64,000 nucleotides of DNA from Clostridiales bacterium (GTDB lineage Bacteria; Bacillota; Clostridia; Tissierellales; GPF-1). The notes below the pieces were generated by a model. It was given only the letters and a program-made list of their open reading frames with translations, was not told where the DNA came from and did not search any database. A program made the translations under genes and the position numbers. Positions 18,496 to 29,008 of the stretch are shown here, piece after piece (the first letter of the stretch is position 1; each line of letters begins with the position of its first letter). The stretch covers positions 41,843-105,842 of the forward strand of contig JABXKS010000125.1 of assembly GCA_013619125.1 (NCBI GenBank), read 5' to 3'.

Positions 18496-20274
18496 CTATT
18501 CAACCTGGGAGCCATCCTTTGACTCGATAACCTCTTCAAAGTGCGCCAGAAAGGCCATGAGCTCCCTCGTAGATTCTTCAATTGAAAACTGATTGCTTTC
18601 TTCTCCATGATACCAGATTGGCGGCAAGAAAAAAATCTCTTTAAATCGTTTCTTCCATTCATTTAATACCCCTAAACGCTCCGCAAAGGGCAGGCCCTCG
18701 TAATAAAGTTCCGGCGTGTCTTGAATCATCGTCAACACCTTTTCTTTTTCCACATTTGAAAGAAACTCTCGATATCCTTGATATTGTCGAATTCGCTCGA
18801 TTCCGAAAATGGTTTTTTCTTCCGACCACTTGATCAAATACATGATCATGCCCGCCGAACCCAACGCCAACAGAAAGCCGAAAAAATGCTGCAACACTAT
18901 CGCATACACCGCCAGCAAAGCCAAGGACAACAATCCAACAATCCGTTTGCTGCTCCGATCCCCGCTTTCACTCCATCGAATCGCTAACAATTGAATTGCG
19001 ATCAAAATCAGGGATAGAACCGCCCCAAACCAGCCACGATAACTCTCAAATACCACGCGTAGCCAAAAGAATGAAATCGGCAAACTCGCGAAAACGGTGA
19101 GCCCCACCTCATTCTTGGTTTGATGGTTTTTAAAAAACGCCTTGGGACCCACGCTGTATTCCGCTTTCAGATGATGAGTCAATTCCTCAAAATGAAGAAA
19201 GAAACGTCCTCGCAAATCTTCCAAGCGGACCCGATGACCATTTCCATATTCGTCAAACAAAAGACTAAAGAGCCGCAATTCATAAGCGGACGATTCCGTT
19301 GGCAATCTTCGTACCAAGGTAAGCGCCGCGCCATCTTTCCCTCCCAAACCCGAAAAGTTTGTATAGAAGTGAATCCAACCGCGGTTTGCCCATTGAAGCA
19401 GAAGAACACTGAGGTCCCTGCTTACAACCGTTCTTGAAAACAAGTAATGGATTTCAGCCGGCGATGCTTCCGGCGGGGGTGTTGTGCGAGAAATCGGCTC
19501 TTTGAGCTTTTCTTTCCACCAAAACCACCAACCAATGGCCATTAAAAGTGCTCCTATTGTCAGGCCAAACTCCCAACTTGCTGTTTCTTCATAAAAAGTG
19601 CTCAGAGGCATCGCCTCGGAAAAAGTACCTTCCGGAAGCTGTACGCCAATCGATATCGATTCACCTGGCACCAAAAAATATTGTGATTTCCCCGCTACTT
19701 GATTTCCCTCCACACTGATCAGCATCGTCTCCCGACTAGCGACTTGCTTTCTAGCGGATTGCACAGCAACCATCTCCGGAAGAATCCGTGTTGGAAACTC
19801 AATCTGAAAGCGCGCATGATTGATATAGGTATTCCAGTCTGGTGCAATAATCGATAAATAAAAGAAATCCGAATCAGGTTCTTGGTCCTGACCGCCACGA
19901 AGCACATATTTCAACTGAAAATTTTCAACACCAGAAAAAGAGCCACTTGGCTTTTTCATGGTGAGAACCACTTCATTTCGTTTCCATACAGAATCGATTT
20001 CAACTCCGACTCCCTGGATCTGATCAATCTCAAATCTTTGATTGTCCACCAGCAAAGGGATCGTCCTCTTTATCGAATTCCCAGCGGTATCAAATATCAT
20101 ATTCACCTCTTCTGTGACCTGAATTTGATGACTTCGATCGACCACTGCCGATACAAAAATCGAGTCGACTTCATAGACGTCTGCATTCGCATAGCCCGCT
20201 ATGCTTCCAGACAAGAAAACCATCAAACTTATGATGAATAATAAATAACCCGCTTTTCTTTTTTTACTCGACAT
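18496..20274 (-). CDS. DUF2207-type predicted membrane protein
   Basis: Signal peptide, extracellular beta-rich region, TM, TPPPEASPAEIHYLF, further TM pair; typical DUF2207 layout. Confidence 0.75.
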   Translation of the reverse strand: MSSKKRKAGYLLFIISLMVFLSGSIAGYANADVYEVDSIFVSAVVDRSHQIQVTEEVNMIFDTAGNSIKRTIPLLVDNQRFEIDQIQGVGVEIDSVWKRNEVVLTMKKPSGSFSGVENFQLKYVLRGGQDQEPDSDFFYLSIIAPDWNTYINHARFQIEFPTRILPEMVAVQSARKQVASRETMLISVEGNQVAGKSQYFLVPGESISIGVQLPEGTFSEAMPLSTFYEETASWEFGLTIGALLMAIGWWFWWKEKLKEPISRTTPPPEASPAEIHYLFSRTVVSRDLSVLLLQWANRGWIHFYTNFSGLGGKDGAALTLVRRLPTESSAYELRLFSLLFDEYGNGHRVRLEDLRGRFFLHFEELTHHLKAEYSVGPKAFFKNHQTKNEVGLTVFASLPISFFWLRVVFESYRGWFGAVLSLILIAIQLLAIRWSESGDRSSKRIVGLLSLALLAVYAIVLQHFFGFLLALGSAGMIMYLIKWSEEKTIFGIERIRQYQGYREFLSNVEKEKVLTMIQDTPELYYEGLPFAERLGVLNEWKKRFKEIFFLPPIWYHGEESNQFSIEESTRELMAFLAHFEEVIESKDGSQVE

Positions 20275-20310
20275 ATGAATTCCTCCTTGCTCATGGAATT
20301 CTTACCCATT

Positions 20311-21672
20311 TTATTCACAAACTATGGATATTCTGTCATTTCCTCCAATTATTCTACCTTTTTTCTCTTTTAACCAGCTTAGGTATAAAGCAATCTCTTT
20401 CGTCATCCGTTCTCCTGCGAGAATCACCGGAATTCCCGGTGGATAGGGTGTCAGATTCTCGGCGAGAATCTCTCCAATGCTCTCCTCGATGGGTACGAAC
20501 GAGCGCTTTGCTCGACGCGCTTGAAGCGTTGTCATTACCCGCTCCGGAATCTCTTGAATCATCCAGGGTTTAATCGAGTCTCCATTCAAGTCATCGCCTA
20601 TAGGGAGCGCCTCCAAAGCCTTTGCCAAAACCGTCCAATCCGCACGATTCTGATAGGGCGCACCCATCAAAAGCACAAGGTCTCCCTGCTGCCACTCCGG
20701 TTCAACCCCCGAAGCGCGCAAGGCTTGAACCAAATCTGGACCCGAAAGCCCTCGTCCCAATGCGGAAATCAAAAATTTATAGGGATCCTGCCGTTTTCCT
20801 TCCAATAATTCAATCCCAGGCAGGGCGCGAATCGCCTCCCGGCAAATTTCAAGGGCAGGCAATTCCTCCGGATCGTGTTGCTCGCTCATCCAATGAAGCG
20901 CTTCCTCTATCCCCAATAGCAAGAGATAGGAAGGCGAGCTGGTCTGGGTTCGCCGCAAAGCCTCTCGAATCCACGCTTCCGGCACAACATCGCTTCCCCG
21001 ATGCAACAGCGCGGTCTGGGTCGGCGCCGGCAACATTTTGTGGGCACTTTGCACCACGAGATCCGCTCCCATCTCCACTGCCGATTGCGGCAAAGAAGGG
21101 AAAAATGAAAAATGCGCCCCATGGGCTTCATCTACAATGCTGATCACCCCATGTTCCCGGCAAATCGCGATCAAAGATTGAAGGTCCCAACAGACGCCTT
21201 CGTAGGTCGGATACGTAAACACCGCAGCCGCTGGTTTTTTTGCTTCGATTGTTTGGCGAAAGAGTACCGGATCCGGCCCAGCCAGCAACCCGCTTTTCTC
21301 TTGGAGCGGCATCAGGTAGATCGGATCAGCTCCCGCAAATTCAATCCCATAATGGATGGACTGGTGAGCATTCCTCGGCACAACCACAGAATCTCCCGGC
21401 GCCAATGCAGCAAGAAGAGCCGCCTGCAATCCGCCAGTTGACCCATTGACCAAATAATAGGTATCCTTCGCCCCGTAGATCCGGGCCGCTTGATTTTGAC
21501 TCGCTTGAATGATCCCGTTGGGATCGTGCAGATCATCCGTCCCCGGTATCTCGGTAAAGTCCCATTCCAAGGGCAAGAAAAAATCCTGCCGCCCCTTGTG
21601 GCCGGGCATATGAAAACGAGTTCGATTTTCCTTCATTACTCGTTGAAGTCCGTCTTTCAGTGGCGTTTTCAT
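20311..21672 (-). CDS. Orn/Lys/Arg decarboxylase-type PLP enzyme (YaaO/SpeA-like)
   Basis: FHMPGHKGRQDFF, GTDDLHDPNGIIQ, IVDEAHGAHFSF, VVQSAHKMLPAPTQTALLH; internal start MKTPLKDG. Confidence 0.92.
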   Translation of the reverse strand: MKTPLKDGLQRVMKENRTRFHMPGHKGRQDFFLPLEWDFTEIPGTDDLHDPNGIIQASQNQAARIYGAKDTYYLVNGSTGGLQAALLAALAPGDSVVVPRNAHQSIHYGIEFAGADPIYLMPLQEKSGLLAGPDPVLFRQTIEAKKPAAAVFTYPTYEGVCWDLQSLIAICREHGVISIVDEAHGAHFSFFPSLPQSAVEMGADLVVQSAHKMLPAPTQTALLHRGSDVVPEAWIREALRRTQTSSPSYLLLLGIEEALHWMSEQHDPEELPALEICREAIRALPGIELLEGKRQDPYKFLISALGRGLSGPDLVQALRASGVEPEWQQGDLVLLMGAPYQNRADWTVLAKALEALPIGDDLNGDSIKPWMIQEIPERVMTTLQARRAKRSFVPIEESIGEILAENLTPYPPGIPVILAGERMTKEIALYLSWLKEKKGRIIGGNDRISIVCE

Positions 21673-22175
21673 GGCTTGACTCTCCCCCGCAACATCCGTG
21701 CCATCACCCGTTCCAATCGAGAGCTGTTTTGTAGAATGATTCGTTTTTTTCCTTCTCCGACTCGATAATCCAAGGCGTAATGGCTCGCCTTTTTCCACTG
21801 CCTGATATATCGGCGAGGGCGCCGAACAGGCGATTCCTCCGCCTTCTGGATGGGACCATAATAGGTGATGTCTGCAAACTTCAGTTGAATCACCGTCACA
21901 CGCCGGCGTTTCCCCCAGCACTTGTCCACCAGAAAGCTCTCTTCCAACACAATATATTGATAATAGGACGCCATCTCCCTGATAATCAATCCGAACGCAA
22001 GAATCCCCAAAAGAAAGAATCCCATCCCGCCTACACGATGATACGCCTCCGGCAGACGGTTCGAAAGGGGAATCGCAAGATTCACCCCAATCAGCAGGAT
22101 CACTATCCAATTGACCAAATGCGCTGTCGGCATAAAGATCTGTTCTTCCAAAATCTTAAAATTCTGATCAGACAT
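21669..22175 (-). CDS. Small membrane protein, PH/YcxB-like
   Basis: MSDQNFKILEEQIFMPTAHLVNWIVILLIGVN; two TM segments then a soluble domain. Confidence 0.55.
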   Translation of the reverse strand: MSDQNFKILEEQIFMPTAHLVNWIVILLIGVNLAIPLSNRLPEAYHRVGGMGFFLLGILAFGLIIREMASYYQYIVLEESFLVDKCWGKRRRVTVIQLKFADITYYGPIQKAEESPVRRPRRYIRQWKKASHYALDYRVGEGKKRIILQNSSRLERVMARMLRGRVKP

Positions 22176-22710
22176 GGGTTTTCTCCTCTCGCTCATACAC
22201 GGAAGCCCCCGTCGCGTCAACCGCCACAACCACAGGAAAATCCTTCACTTCCAATGCATGAATAGCCTCGGCTCCCAAATCTGGATAAGCCACGACCTTC
22301 GCCGATACAATCGCCTGTGCCGCCAAGGCTCCCGCGCCTCCAAGGGCCGCGAAGTACACCGCGCCATGTTCTCGGATGGCTTGCCGAACAAAGGATGACC
22401 GCCGACCTTTTCCAATCATGCCTAAAAGCCCCTCTTCCAGCAGCCGCGGCGTATAATCGTCCATGCGATAACTGGTGGTAGGACCGGCTGATCCGATGAT
22501 TTGTCCCGGACGCGCCGGGCTTGGTCCCACATAAAAGATCGTGATGCCATTTATGGGAATCGGCAATTTTTCTCCGCGTTCAAGAGTTTCCACCAATCGC
22601 CGGTGAGCGGCGTCTCGTCCAGTAAACATCGGACCGTTCAAATATACCTTCTCCCCGATCCGAAGAGTTTGAATCACTTCTTTCGTCAGGGGTAATTGAA
22701 TCCGTTTCAT
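22168..22710 (-). CDS. Class I fumarate hydratase, C-terminal (beta) subunit
   Basis: LRIGEKVYLNGPMFTGRDAAHRRL, GPTTSYRMDDYTPRLLEEGLLGMIGKG. Confidence 0.93.
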   Translation of the reverse strand: MKRIQLPLTKEVIQTLRIGEKVYLNGPMFTGRDAAHRRLVETLERGEKLPIPINGITIFYVGPSPARPGQIIGSAGPTTSYRMDDYTPRLLEEGLLGMIGKGRRSSFVRQAIREHGAVYFAALGGAGALAAQAIVSAKVVAYPDLGAEAIHALEVKDFPVVVAVDATGASVYEREEKTHV

Positions 22711-22719
22711 AGCCGCCTC

Positions 22720-23562
22720 CTAAATCACTCGCTCGCGATGGCGAGCAACATGGCAATTGATATTCACACAGACAGGCAGTCCCGCAATATGGGTAGGAAA
22801 CAAGGCTGCATGCACCGCCAAAGCCGTCGTCTTTCCTCCAAAGCCTTGAGGGCCGATATCCAGCGCTTCTATTCGCTCCATCAGCTCTTCTTCCAGTTCG
22901 CGTGCTTCTTGCTCCATCGCCGGTTCCCCAACATTGCGAAGCAATTGCTCTTTTGCCAAAAGACACGCTTTTTCCATGGTTCCACCAACTCCGACTCCAA
23001 TCACAAGGGGTGGACAGGCATTGGGACCCGCTGCCCGAACCGTCTCCACAACAAATGCAAGAACGCCCTCACGTCCATCTGATGGCTTCAGCATCCCAAG
23101 TCTCCCCATATTTTCGCTGCCAAATCCCTTTGGAGCAAAGCGAAGGCGGATTTGATTTCCTGCCACCACACGATAATGAATCACCGCCGGGGTATTGTCC
23201 TTGGTATTCACCCGGGTAATCGGGCTTTTTACAACCGATTTTCGCAGGTATCCCTTTTCATATCCCGTTCGAACGCCAGCATGAATCGCCTCTTCCAGGC
23301 TTCCCCCGACCAAGGCGACTTCCTGTCCCAGATCAACAAAAACCACTGCCATACCCGTATCTTGGCAAATCGGCACCTTTGATTCCGATGCAACCCGTTC
23401 ATTCTTGATCAAGTCTTCCAATACCTCTTTCGCCAAGGGATTGATTTCCGCTTCAAGGGCATTTTTCATGGCAATCTGCACATCTTCCGTCAAGGCAAGA
23501 TTGGCTTCGATGCACATCTTTTCAACGGCATCCCTAACCTTGTTTACGTTTATTTCTCGCAT
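22720..23562 (-). CDS. Class I fumarate hydratase, N-terminal (alpha) subunit
   Basis: PICQDTGMAVVFVDLGQEV, RFAPKGFGSENMGRLGMLKPSDG, ALDIGPQGFGGKTTAL. Confidence 0.93.
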   Translation of the reverse strand: MREINVNKVRDAVEKMCIEANLALTEDVQIAMKNALEAEINPLAKEVLEDLIKNERVASESKVPICQDTGMAVVFVDLGQEVALVGGSLEEAIHAGVRTGYEKGYLRKSVVKSPITRVNTKDNTPAVIHYRVVAGNQIRLRFAPKGFGSENMGRLGMLKPSDGREGVLAFVVETVRAAGPNACPPLVIGVGVGGTMEKACLLAKEQLLRNVGEPAMEQEARELEEELMERIEALDIGPQGFGGKTTALAVHAALFPTHIAGLPVCVNINCHVARHRERVI

Positions 23563-23794
23563 TTTTTGCCTCCTTTGGCTGGCCCTCATTCGGATAGTCT
23601 TTCCACATCTCTTCTTGGATCTCTTTTTTCATCAGTTTGTGCGCGCGAATTCGTTTTTTTCGACGCTTCTGTTCTTCCGTATAGGTCTTTTGCTGCCGAA
23701 TGACATCCTCGCATAGGCTAAAAAAGAGCGCAAGAAAGCCAATGCCAATGACTGCCAAGAAAAAAACATACGCCAATTGCAACATCTTCCTCAC
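23534..23794 (-). CDS. Small membrane protein of unknown function
   Basis: 86 aa, single N-terminal TM, basic C-terminus. Confidence 0.5.
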   Translation of the reverse strand: MRKMLQLAYVFFLAVIGIGFLALFFSLCEDVIRQQKTYTEEQKRRKKRIRAHKLMKKEIQEEMWKDYPNEGQPKEAKNARNKRKQG

Positions 23795-23869
23795 CCTCCC
23801 AATTCCATTTTATTCCCACGCAATCCCATTGGGATCAAATGAGCAAAAGGCATGCGAAATCTCGCATGC

Positions 23870-24472
23870 CTACATATCTCTTCGATTCTCCAAAGCCTTG
23901 GACAGAGTCACCTCATCGGCGAACTCCAAATCCCCGCCAACAGGAATTCCATGGGCGATTCGTGTCGTATGCACACCCAATGGTTTCAACAGCCTCGCCA
24001 AATACATGGCTGTCGCTTCTCCCTCCACGGTTGGATTCGTCGCCAGGATAATTTCTTCCAGCGGTTCCGTGTCGACTCGCTTCAACAACTCCTGAATGCG
24101 AATTTCATCGGGTCCAATCCCCTCCATGGGCGAGATGTGTCCATGAAGCACATGATACTTTCCCCGATATTCTCTCATCCGTTCCAGCGCCAAAACATCC
24201 CTTGGTTGTTCCACCACAAGAATCTTGGTTTCATCCCGTTTTACATCCGAGCAAATCGAACAGGGCGAGGTCTCCGTCAAATTCATGCAAATATCGCAAT
24301 ATCGAATCGTTTCCTTTGCATGAACGATCGCCTTCGCCAATCCTAGGGCTTCCTCTAGTTCCATATCCAAAACATAATATGCCAGACGCTGCGCTGTTTT
24401 CTTCCCAATCCCAGGCAAACGCGAAAACTCCTGAATCAATTCACCAATTGCTTGAGGAATCCCACTCATCAT
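23870..24472 (-). CDS. recR: Recombination protein RecR
   Basis: [50 protein letters not shown]. Confidence 0.97.
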   Translation of the reverse strand: MMSGIPQAIGELIQEFSRLPGIGKKTAQRLAYYVLDMELEEALGLAKAIVHAKETIRYCDICMNLTETSPCSICSDVKRDETKILVVEQPRDVLALERMREYRGKYHVLHGHISPMEGIGPDEIRIQELLKRVDTEPLEEIILATNPTVEGEATAMYLARLLKPLGVHTTRIAHGIPVGGDLEFADEVTLSKALENRRDM

Positions 24473-24478
24473 CAGGTC

Positions 24479-24817
24479 CTAAAACATGCCCGGCATTCCG
24501 CCGGTCACTTTGCCCATCTCAGCTGCGACTGCTTCTCCCGCCTTATTCAGCGCATCATTTACCGCAACCAAGATCAAATCCTGAATCATTTCCACTTCTT
24601 CTGGATCCAATAAATCTGGATCGATTTTCACGTCAAGCAATTCTTTTTTCCCGTTTACACGAATGGTGATCGCGCCGCCACCTGCTGAAGCTTCAAATTC
24701 TTTTGTCTCCGCCTCTTGTTGCGCCACTTCCATTTTCTTTTGCATTTGTTGCGCCTGTTTCATCAAAGCATTCATATTCATGCCGCCACCGGGCATTTGT
24801 TTCCGTCCTTTTGCCAT
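24479..24817 (-). CDS. YbaB/EbfC nucleoid-associated protein
   Basis: [44 protein letters not shown]. Confidence 0.95.
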   Translation of the reverse strand: MAKGRKQMPGGGMNMNALMKQAQQMQKKMEVAQQEAETKEFEASAGGGAITIRVNGKKELLDVKIDPDLLDPEEVEMIQDLILVAVNDALNKAGEAVAAEMGKVTGGMPGMF

Positions 24818-24829
24818 TGTTTTCCTCCG

Positions 24830-26464
24830 CTATTTGATTTTAATTAAATCTTCCCCAAAAAATTGTTTTGCTTTTTCGATTCCCGCATCGACCCCTTTAG
24901 AGGCTGCATGGGGACGAATCTCAGACAAGCGTTTCACATCAATGTGAATGGATGATCCCAAGGTTTCCTCCACTGCCTGTCGAATAATCGCCAAATTGGT
25001 TGGCTTCGCCACTTCCTTGCGGAAGAATTCATTCTTGTCGTCATAGGCGATGGTCAAGCGGCCATCGGAATAGTCCACCGGTTCGCCTCGATCCATCATT
25101 GCATACAGGCTACCGCTTCGAAATTTTACACCCAACAGAATATCTTCCCATTGCTGATGAACATCCGTAAAGGAAACTGCTCGCGCAGTCGGCTTGGCCT
25201 CCACTTTTTCATAGTTCTGATTTTCTTCCTCTACGCGTCCGGTTTTCACCCCATGCGTAGAAGCAACCGGTGCCGGCGCCGCAAACGATGATGCTGAAGA
25301 ACTCGGCTTTGCTATGGCAACGCCCTCTTCTTCCAATCGACGAACCCGTTCCAGCAAGCCTTCCCAGGTTTTCTCATCCGGCTGATTCATCAAACGAATC
25401 AATCCCGCTTCCAACAAAACCCGCGGAGATGTCGCATAGGCCAATTGACTTTCCAGCCCGCTCAATCCCGACAAATATCGTAAAATTTCTTCCTGCGGAA
25501 AACGCTCCGCCTGAATCCGATATCCCTCAATCTGTTCATCGGTACATTGTAACAAATCTTCCAGGTCTTGAGATACCTTCACAATCATCAGATTCCGAAA
25601 GGTATGCACCAATTCCCGTGTAAACTGCCGAAGATCCTTGCCCTGCATCACCATGGTGTCAATCACCGACAAAACTCGTCTGGCATCTCGTTCCCAAAGG
25701 GCTTGAATCAACTCAAATAAAACCTCTTCCTGTACCGATCCCAAGACCGATACAACGTCTTCCACCTCAATGCGCCCTTCATTGGCTGCCGTGCACTGAT
25801 CCAAAATACTCAAGGCATCCCGCATGGCGCCTTCGGAATTCCGAGCGATCAGCCGAAGCGCCGCCGGACTTGCCTGGCGATTCATTTTAATCAGAATCTC
25901 AGCCATATTGGCTGCCATATCATCCACGGATAGGCGATGAAATTCATAACGCTGACACCTGGAAATAATGGTCGCTGGCAGTTTTTGCGGTTCTGTCGTT
26001 GCCAGGATAAACAAAAGATGCGAAGGCGGTTCCTCCAAGGTCTTTAACAGCGCGTTAAAAGCGCCTTTTGAAAGCATGTGAACCTCATCGATGATATATA
26101 CCTTCTTTGCCGCTTTTGTCGGCAGGTATTTCACCTTTTCCTTTAGCTCCCGAATATCTTCCACGCTGTTGTTTGACGCGGCATCCATCTCCACCACATC
26201 ATAAATGCTTTCCTCCAACAATCCCCGGCAGATCTCACACTCATTGCATGGATTGCCGTCGACAGGATGCAGGCAATTGACCGCACGCGACAATATTTTT
26301 GCCGTTGAAGTTTTCCCAGTTCCCCGCGTACCTGAGAACAAATAGGCGTGAGCTGAGTTTCCAGCCTTCACCTGATTCTTTAAGACTCGCGTAATATGAC
26401 TTTGTCCGTACACGTCTTCAAAGGTGATCGGACGATATTTTCGATAAATTGCCTGATAACTCAT
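24830..26464 (-). CDS. dnaX: DNA polymerase III gamma/tau subunit
   Basis: MSYQAIYRKYRPITFEDVYGQSHI, FSGTRGTGKTSTAKILSRAVNC, CNECEIC. Confidence 0.97.
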   Translation of the reverse strand: MSYQAIYRKYRPITFEDVYGQSHITRVLKNQVKAGNSAHAYLFSGTRGTGKTSTAKILSRAVNCLHPVDGNPCNECEICRGLLEESIYDVVEMDAASNNSVEDIRELKEKVKYLPTKAAKKVYIIDEVHMLSKGAFNALLKTLEEPPSHLLFILATTEPQKLPATIISRCQRYEFHRLSVDDMAANMAEILIKMNRQASPAALRLIARNSEGAMRDALSILDQCTAANEGRIEVEDVVSVLGSVQEEVLFELIQALWERDARRVLSVIDTMVMQGKDLRQFTRELVHTFRNLMIVKVSQDLEDLLQCTDEQIEGYRIQAERFPQEEILRYLSGLSGLESQLAYATSPRVLLEAGLIRLMNQPDEKTWEGLLERVRRLEEEGVAIAKPSSSASSFAAPAPVASTHGVKTGRVEEENQNYEKVEAKPTARAVSFTDVHQQWEDILLGVKFRSGSLYAMMDRGEPVDYSDGRLTIAYDDKNEFFRKEVAKPTNLAIIRQAVEETLGSSIHIDVKRLSEIRPHAASKGVDAGIEKAKQFFGEDLIKIK

Positions 26465-26537
26465 GAGACACCTCTTTCATTCATCTTCCCCTATTATACC
26501 AAAATCCCGGTCGAGTTTCGACCGGGATTCACAAAAA

Positions 26538-26664
26538 AGCCGCATGGAGATCGAGCAGGCGCCCTTGCGGCACACAAAAGGTTTCCCTTATCGCTGCTAC
26601 CTTCCGGTCCTGACGAGGTTCGAGAACTTTCGTTGCGCAAGACCCGCTCGATCTCCATACGGCT
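26538..26664 (-). ncRNA. ffs: Signal recognition particle RNA, small bacterial type
   Basis: Reverse strand contains GTCAGGACCGGAAGGTAGCAGC tetraloop region, flanked by long complementary ends AAGCCG(T/C)ATGGAGATCGAGC. Confidence 0.93.
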
Positions 26665-26692
26665 TTTATATTTGGGTTTCCCCGTTTTTCTC

Positions 26693-26783
26693 TGGCGGAA
26701 AGGGGGGGATTCGAACCCCCGTGACGGGTTAGCGCCAACACGCTTTCCAAGCGTGCGCCTTAAGCCAACTCAGCCACCTTTCC
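26693..26783 (-). tRNA. tRNA-Ser (anticodon GGA), CCA encoded
   Basis: Reverse strand GGAAAGGTGGCTGAGTTGGCTTAAGGCGCACGCTTGGAAAGCGTG...GGGGGTTCGAATCCCCC..TTTCCGCCA; long variable arm. Confidence 0.95.
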
Positions 26784-27063
26784 ACAAATAGCCTGCAAAA
26801 GGTATTATACTTGCTCATCCGACAAATGTCAAACCCCGATTCCCTCCGCTTACGACTTGTATTCCCGCAAATCCGCTGCCTCTCTTTCAACACTGCCGTC
26901 ACTGATGGAACGCCAACGCAAATAACCCTCCTCCGTAACCAGACCATCTTATTGATAGTAGCGACAAAGTGCTTGACAAGTTCATATTCCAAATCTAGAA
27001 TGTGACTATACTGGCTTCGAAACTTTCTCTTCGTTGACCAACTCTTAAAAAGGATGTGTTCGT

Positions 27064-27552
27064 TTGAATATTAGTTTATATATCATTACCCTCCTGCTTT
27101 TGGGGGCTTCTGCATGGCGAGATAAAATGAAAACCAAAAAAGCACTCAAAAAGGCATGGAAGGCTTTCGAAAATATTCTTCCCCAATTCTTAGGGGTGAT
27201 CGTCTTGGTCGGGTTGATGATGGCCATCTTCGATGCCGAGTTTATCTCCAAACTAATCGGGGATCAGTCTGGTCCCCTCGGAGTCGTTCTTTCCGCCCTC
27301 GTGGGCTCAATCACCCTGATCCCCGGGTTTATCGCCTTCCCGACTGCTGCCATCCTTCTATCCAATGGCGCGGGCTACACACAAATCGCCGCCTTTGTCT
27401 CCAGCCTTATGATGGTTGGTGTTATGACCCTGCCGATTGAAATTCAGTACTTTGGCAAAAAAATGGCCTTTAGCAGAAACCTATTGGCTTTTCTCTTCTC
27501 GTTTCTGGTGGCACTGATTGTTGGAAAGGTGGCTGGTGGACTATGGCTATAA
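27064..27552 (+). CDS. Permease-like membrane protein (YraQ/ArsP-like half)
   Basis: 162 aa, 4-5 TM, AFENILPQFLGVIVLVGLMMAIF, GSITLIPGFIAFPTAAILLSNGAG. Confidence 0.65.
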   Translation: MNISLYIITLLLLGASAWRDKMKTKKALKKAWKAFENILPQFLGVIVLVGLMMAIFDAEFISKLIGDQSGPLGVVLSALVGSITLIPGFIAFPTAAILLSNGAGYTQIAAFVSSLMMVGVMTLPIEIQYFGKKMAFSRNLLAFLFSFLVALIVGKVAGGLWL

Positions 27553-28073
27553 TCAAACGATATCGTTTTTTTCTGATCACATGCACAGCCTTTTTGCTCC
27601 TCTGGATCATCAATCAGGAGCTGGGACGCAAGGCTCTTCTCGTTACCGGATATTCTCTAAAGGAAATGATTCTCATCATCCCACCCATCTTTATTCTGTT
27701 GGGCTTGCTGGATGTTTGGGTTCCGCGAGAAACCATGATGACCTATATGGGCGATCATTCTGGAATCAAGGGTGTTTTTCTAGCCTTCTTCATCGGATCA
27801 GCTGCGGCGGGTCCCCTGTACGGCGCCTTTCCCATTGCGGCTGTTTTTATGAAAAAAGGCGTTAAATTCAGCAACGTACTGATCTTTATCGGTGCGTGGT
27901 CTACCACTAAAATTCCCATGTTTCTTTTTGAATTGTCTTCCTTGGGGGCGCGCTTTGCTGTAACCCGATTGCTTGTCGACATTCCCGGCATTTTTTTGAT
28001 GGCGACATTCTTATCCAAACAGCTCTCGAAAAATGAAATACAAAGTCTCTACGCCAAGGCGGAAACGCTCTAA
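27543..28073 (+). CDS. Permease-like membrane protein (second YraQ/ArsP-like half)
   Basis: 176 aa, multi-TM, LLGLLDVWVPRETMMTYMGDHSG, AAAGPLYGAFPIAAVFMKKGVKF; overlaps upstream gene. Confidence 0.65.
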   Translation: MAIIKRYRFFLITCTAFLLLWIINQELGRKALLVTGYSLKEMILIIPPIFILLGLLDVWVPRETMMTYMGDHSGIKGVFLAFFIGSAAAGPLYGAFPIAAVFMKKGVKFSNVLIFIGAWSTTKIPMFLFELSSLGARFAVTRLLVDIPGIFLMATFLSKQLSKNEIQSLYAKAETL

Positions 28074-28132
28074 TAAAGTTGCCAAATTCCGGATTTCCTG
28101 TAGAATAAAAGAAAGAAGAAAGGAGATCCGTC

Positions 28133-28543
28133 ATGTTCACCGCATGTACTGCCGTTATCGTTATAAAAGAAAACACCGTACTCTTGGGCTATCGATCCGA
28201 TGGACAAGGCTGGTCTTTGGCCGGGGGAAAACAAGAACCGAACGAAAACTTGGAAACCTGTGCGAAGCGGGAACTGCATGAAGAATTCGGACTTCTCGCA
28301 ATCCACTTGGAACCCCTAGGGCGAATTCATGCCGCTAGCCTTGTGCGGGGCGTTCCCCTAACCGTGCATCCCATGGTCTATCTATGCCGGGAGTATACAG
28401 GCACTGTCCAGATGCGTATCGAAGAAATGCTGGATTTCCAATGGGTCTCCCTCGATCAGGCAGGACTGATCTCCGATCTCTATCCCCCAACCCGGGAAGC
28501 CTTAAAAGCATATACCGAACAAATTCGAAAAGAGCGCCGATAA
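28133..28543 (+). CDS. NUDIX hydrolase
   Basis: GGKQEPNENLETCAKRELHEEFGL Nudix box. Confidence 0.95.
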   Translation: MFTACTAVIVIKENTVLLGYRSDGQGWSLAGGKQEPNENLETCAKRELHEEFGLLAIHLEPLGRIHAASLVRGVPLTVHPMVYLCREYTGTVQMRIEEMLDFQWVSLDQAGLISDLYPPTREALKAYTEQIRKERR

Positions 28544-28556
28544 ACGGCGCTCTTTC

Positions 28557-28997
28557 TTAATATCCCAAAGCAATCAATTCAAGTCGTGTGATTCCCTCTA
28601 CCTCTTTCATTTCATCAATAAAATCCGCCAACTCTCCTCGAAGATTGGTCATATCGAAGGTAATGCTGACATTAGCAAATTCATTGATCGGAATGTCTTG
28701 ATGAATCGTCAACACATTGCCTCCTTGCCTCGCAATGGAATCCAAAACATAGGACAAAAGACCCACCTGATGCATGAGCAAAAAGGTAATTGTTACTTTT
28801 TTCCCGCGCTTCGCCTCTGATAAGCGATACACATGTTCATGATATTTATAATAGGTACTCCGGCTAATTCCAACCTGCTTGACAGCATCGCTGATGCCTC
28901 GCGCTTTGCCCGTTCGAATCAATTCGTCCGCCTCTACCACCCTAACATAAATATCCGGTAAAATTTCTTTGCTGATGACCAAATAACGATTCGGCAT
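28557..28997 (-). CDS. ACT-domain protein (PheB/UPF0735-like)
   Basis: YLVISKEILPDIYVRVVEADELIRTGKARGISDAVKQVGISRSTYYKY. Confidence 0.88.
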   Translation of the reverse strand: MPNRYLVISKEILPDIYVRVVEADELIRTGKARGISDAVKQVGISRSTYYKYHEHVYRLSEAKRGKKVTITFLLMHQVGLLSYVLDSIARQGGNVLTIHQDIPINEFANVSITFDMTNLRGELADFIDEMKEVEGITRLELIALGY

Positions 28998-29008
28998 CCC
29001 GCTCCTCC

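Noticed and set aside
20311-22110. Full 599-aa ORF starting at 22110
   Set aside because: The N-terminal 146 aa overlap the membrane-protein gene at 21669-22175 in another frame and show no family similarity. The PLP-enzyme start is at 21672.
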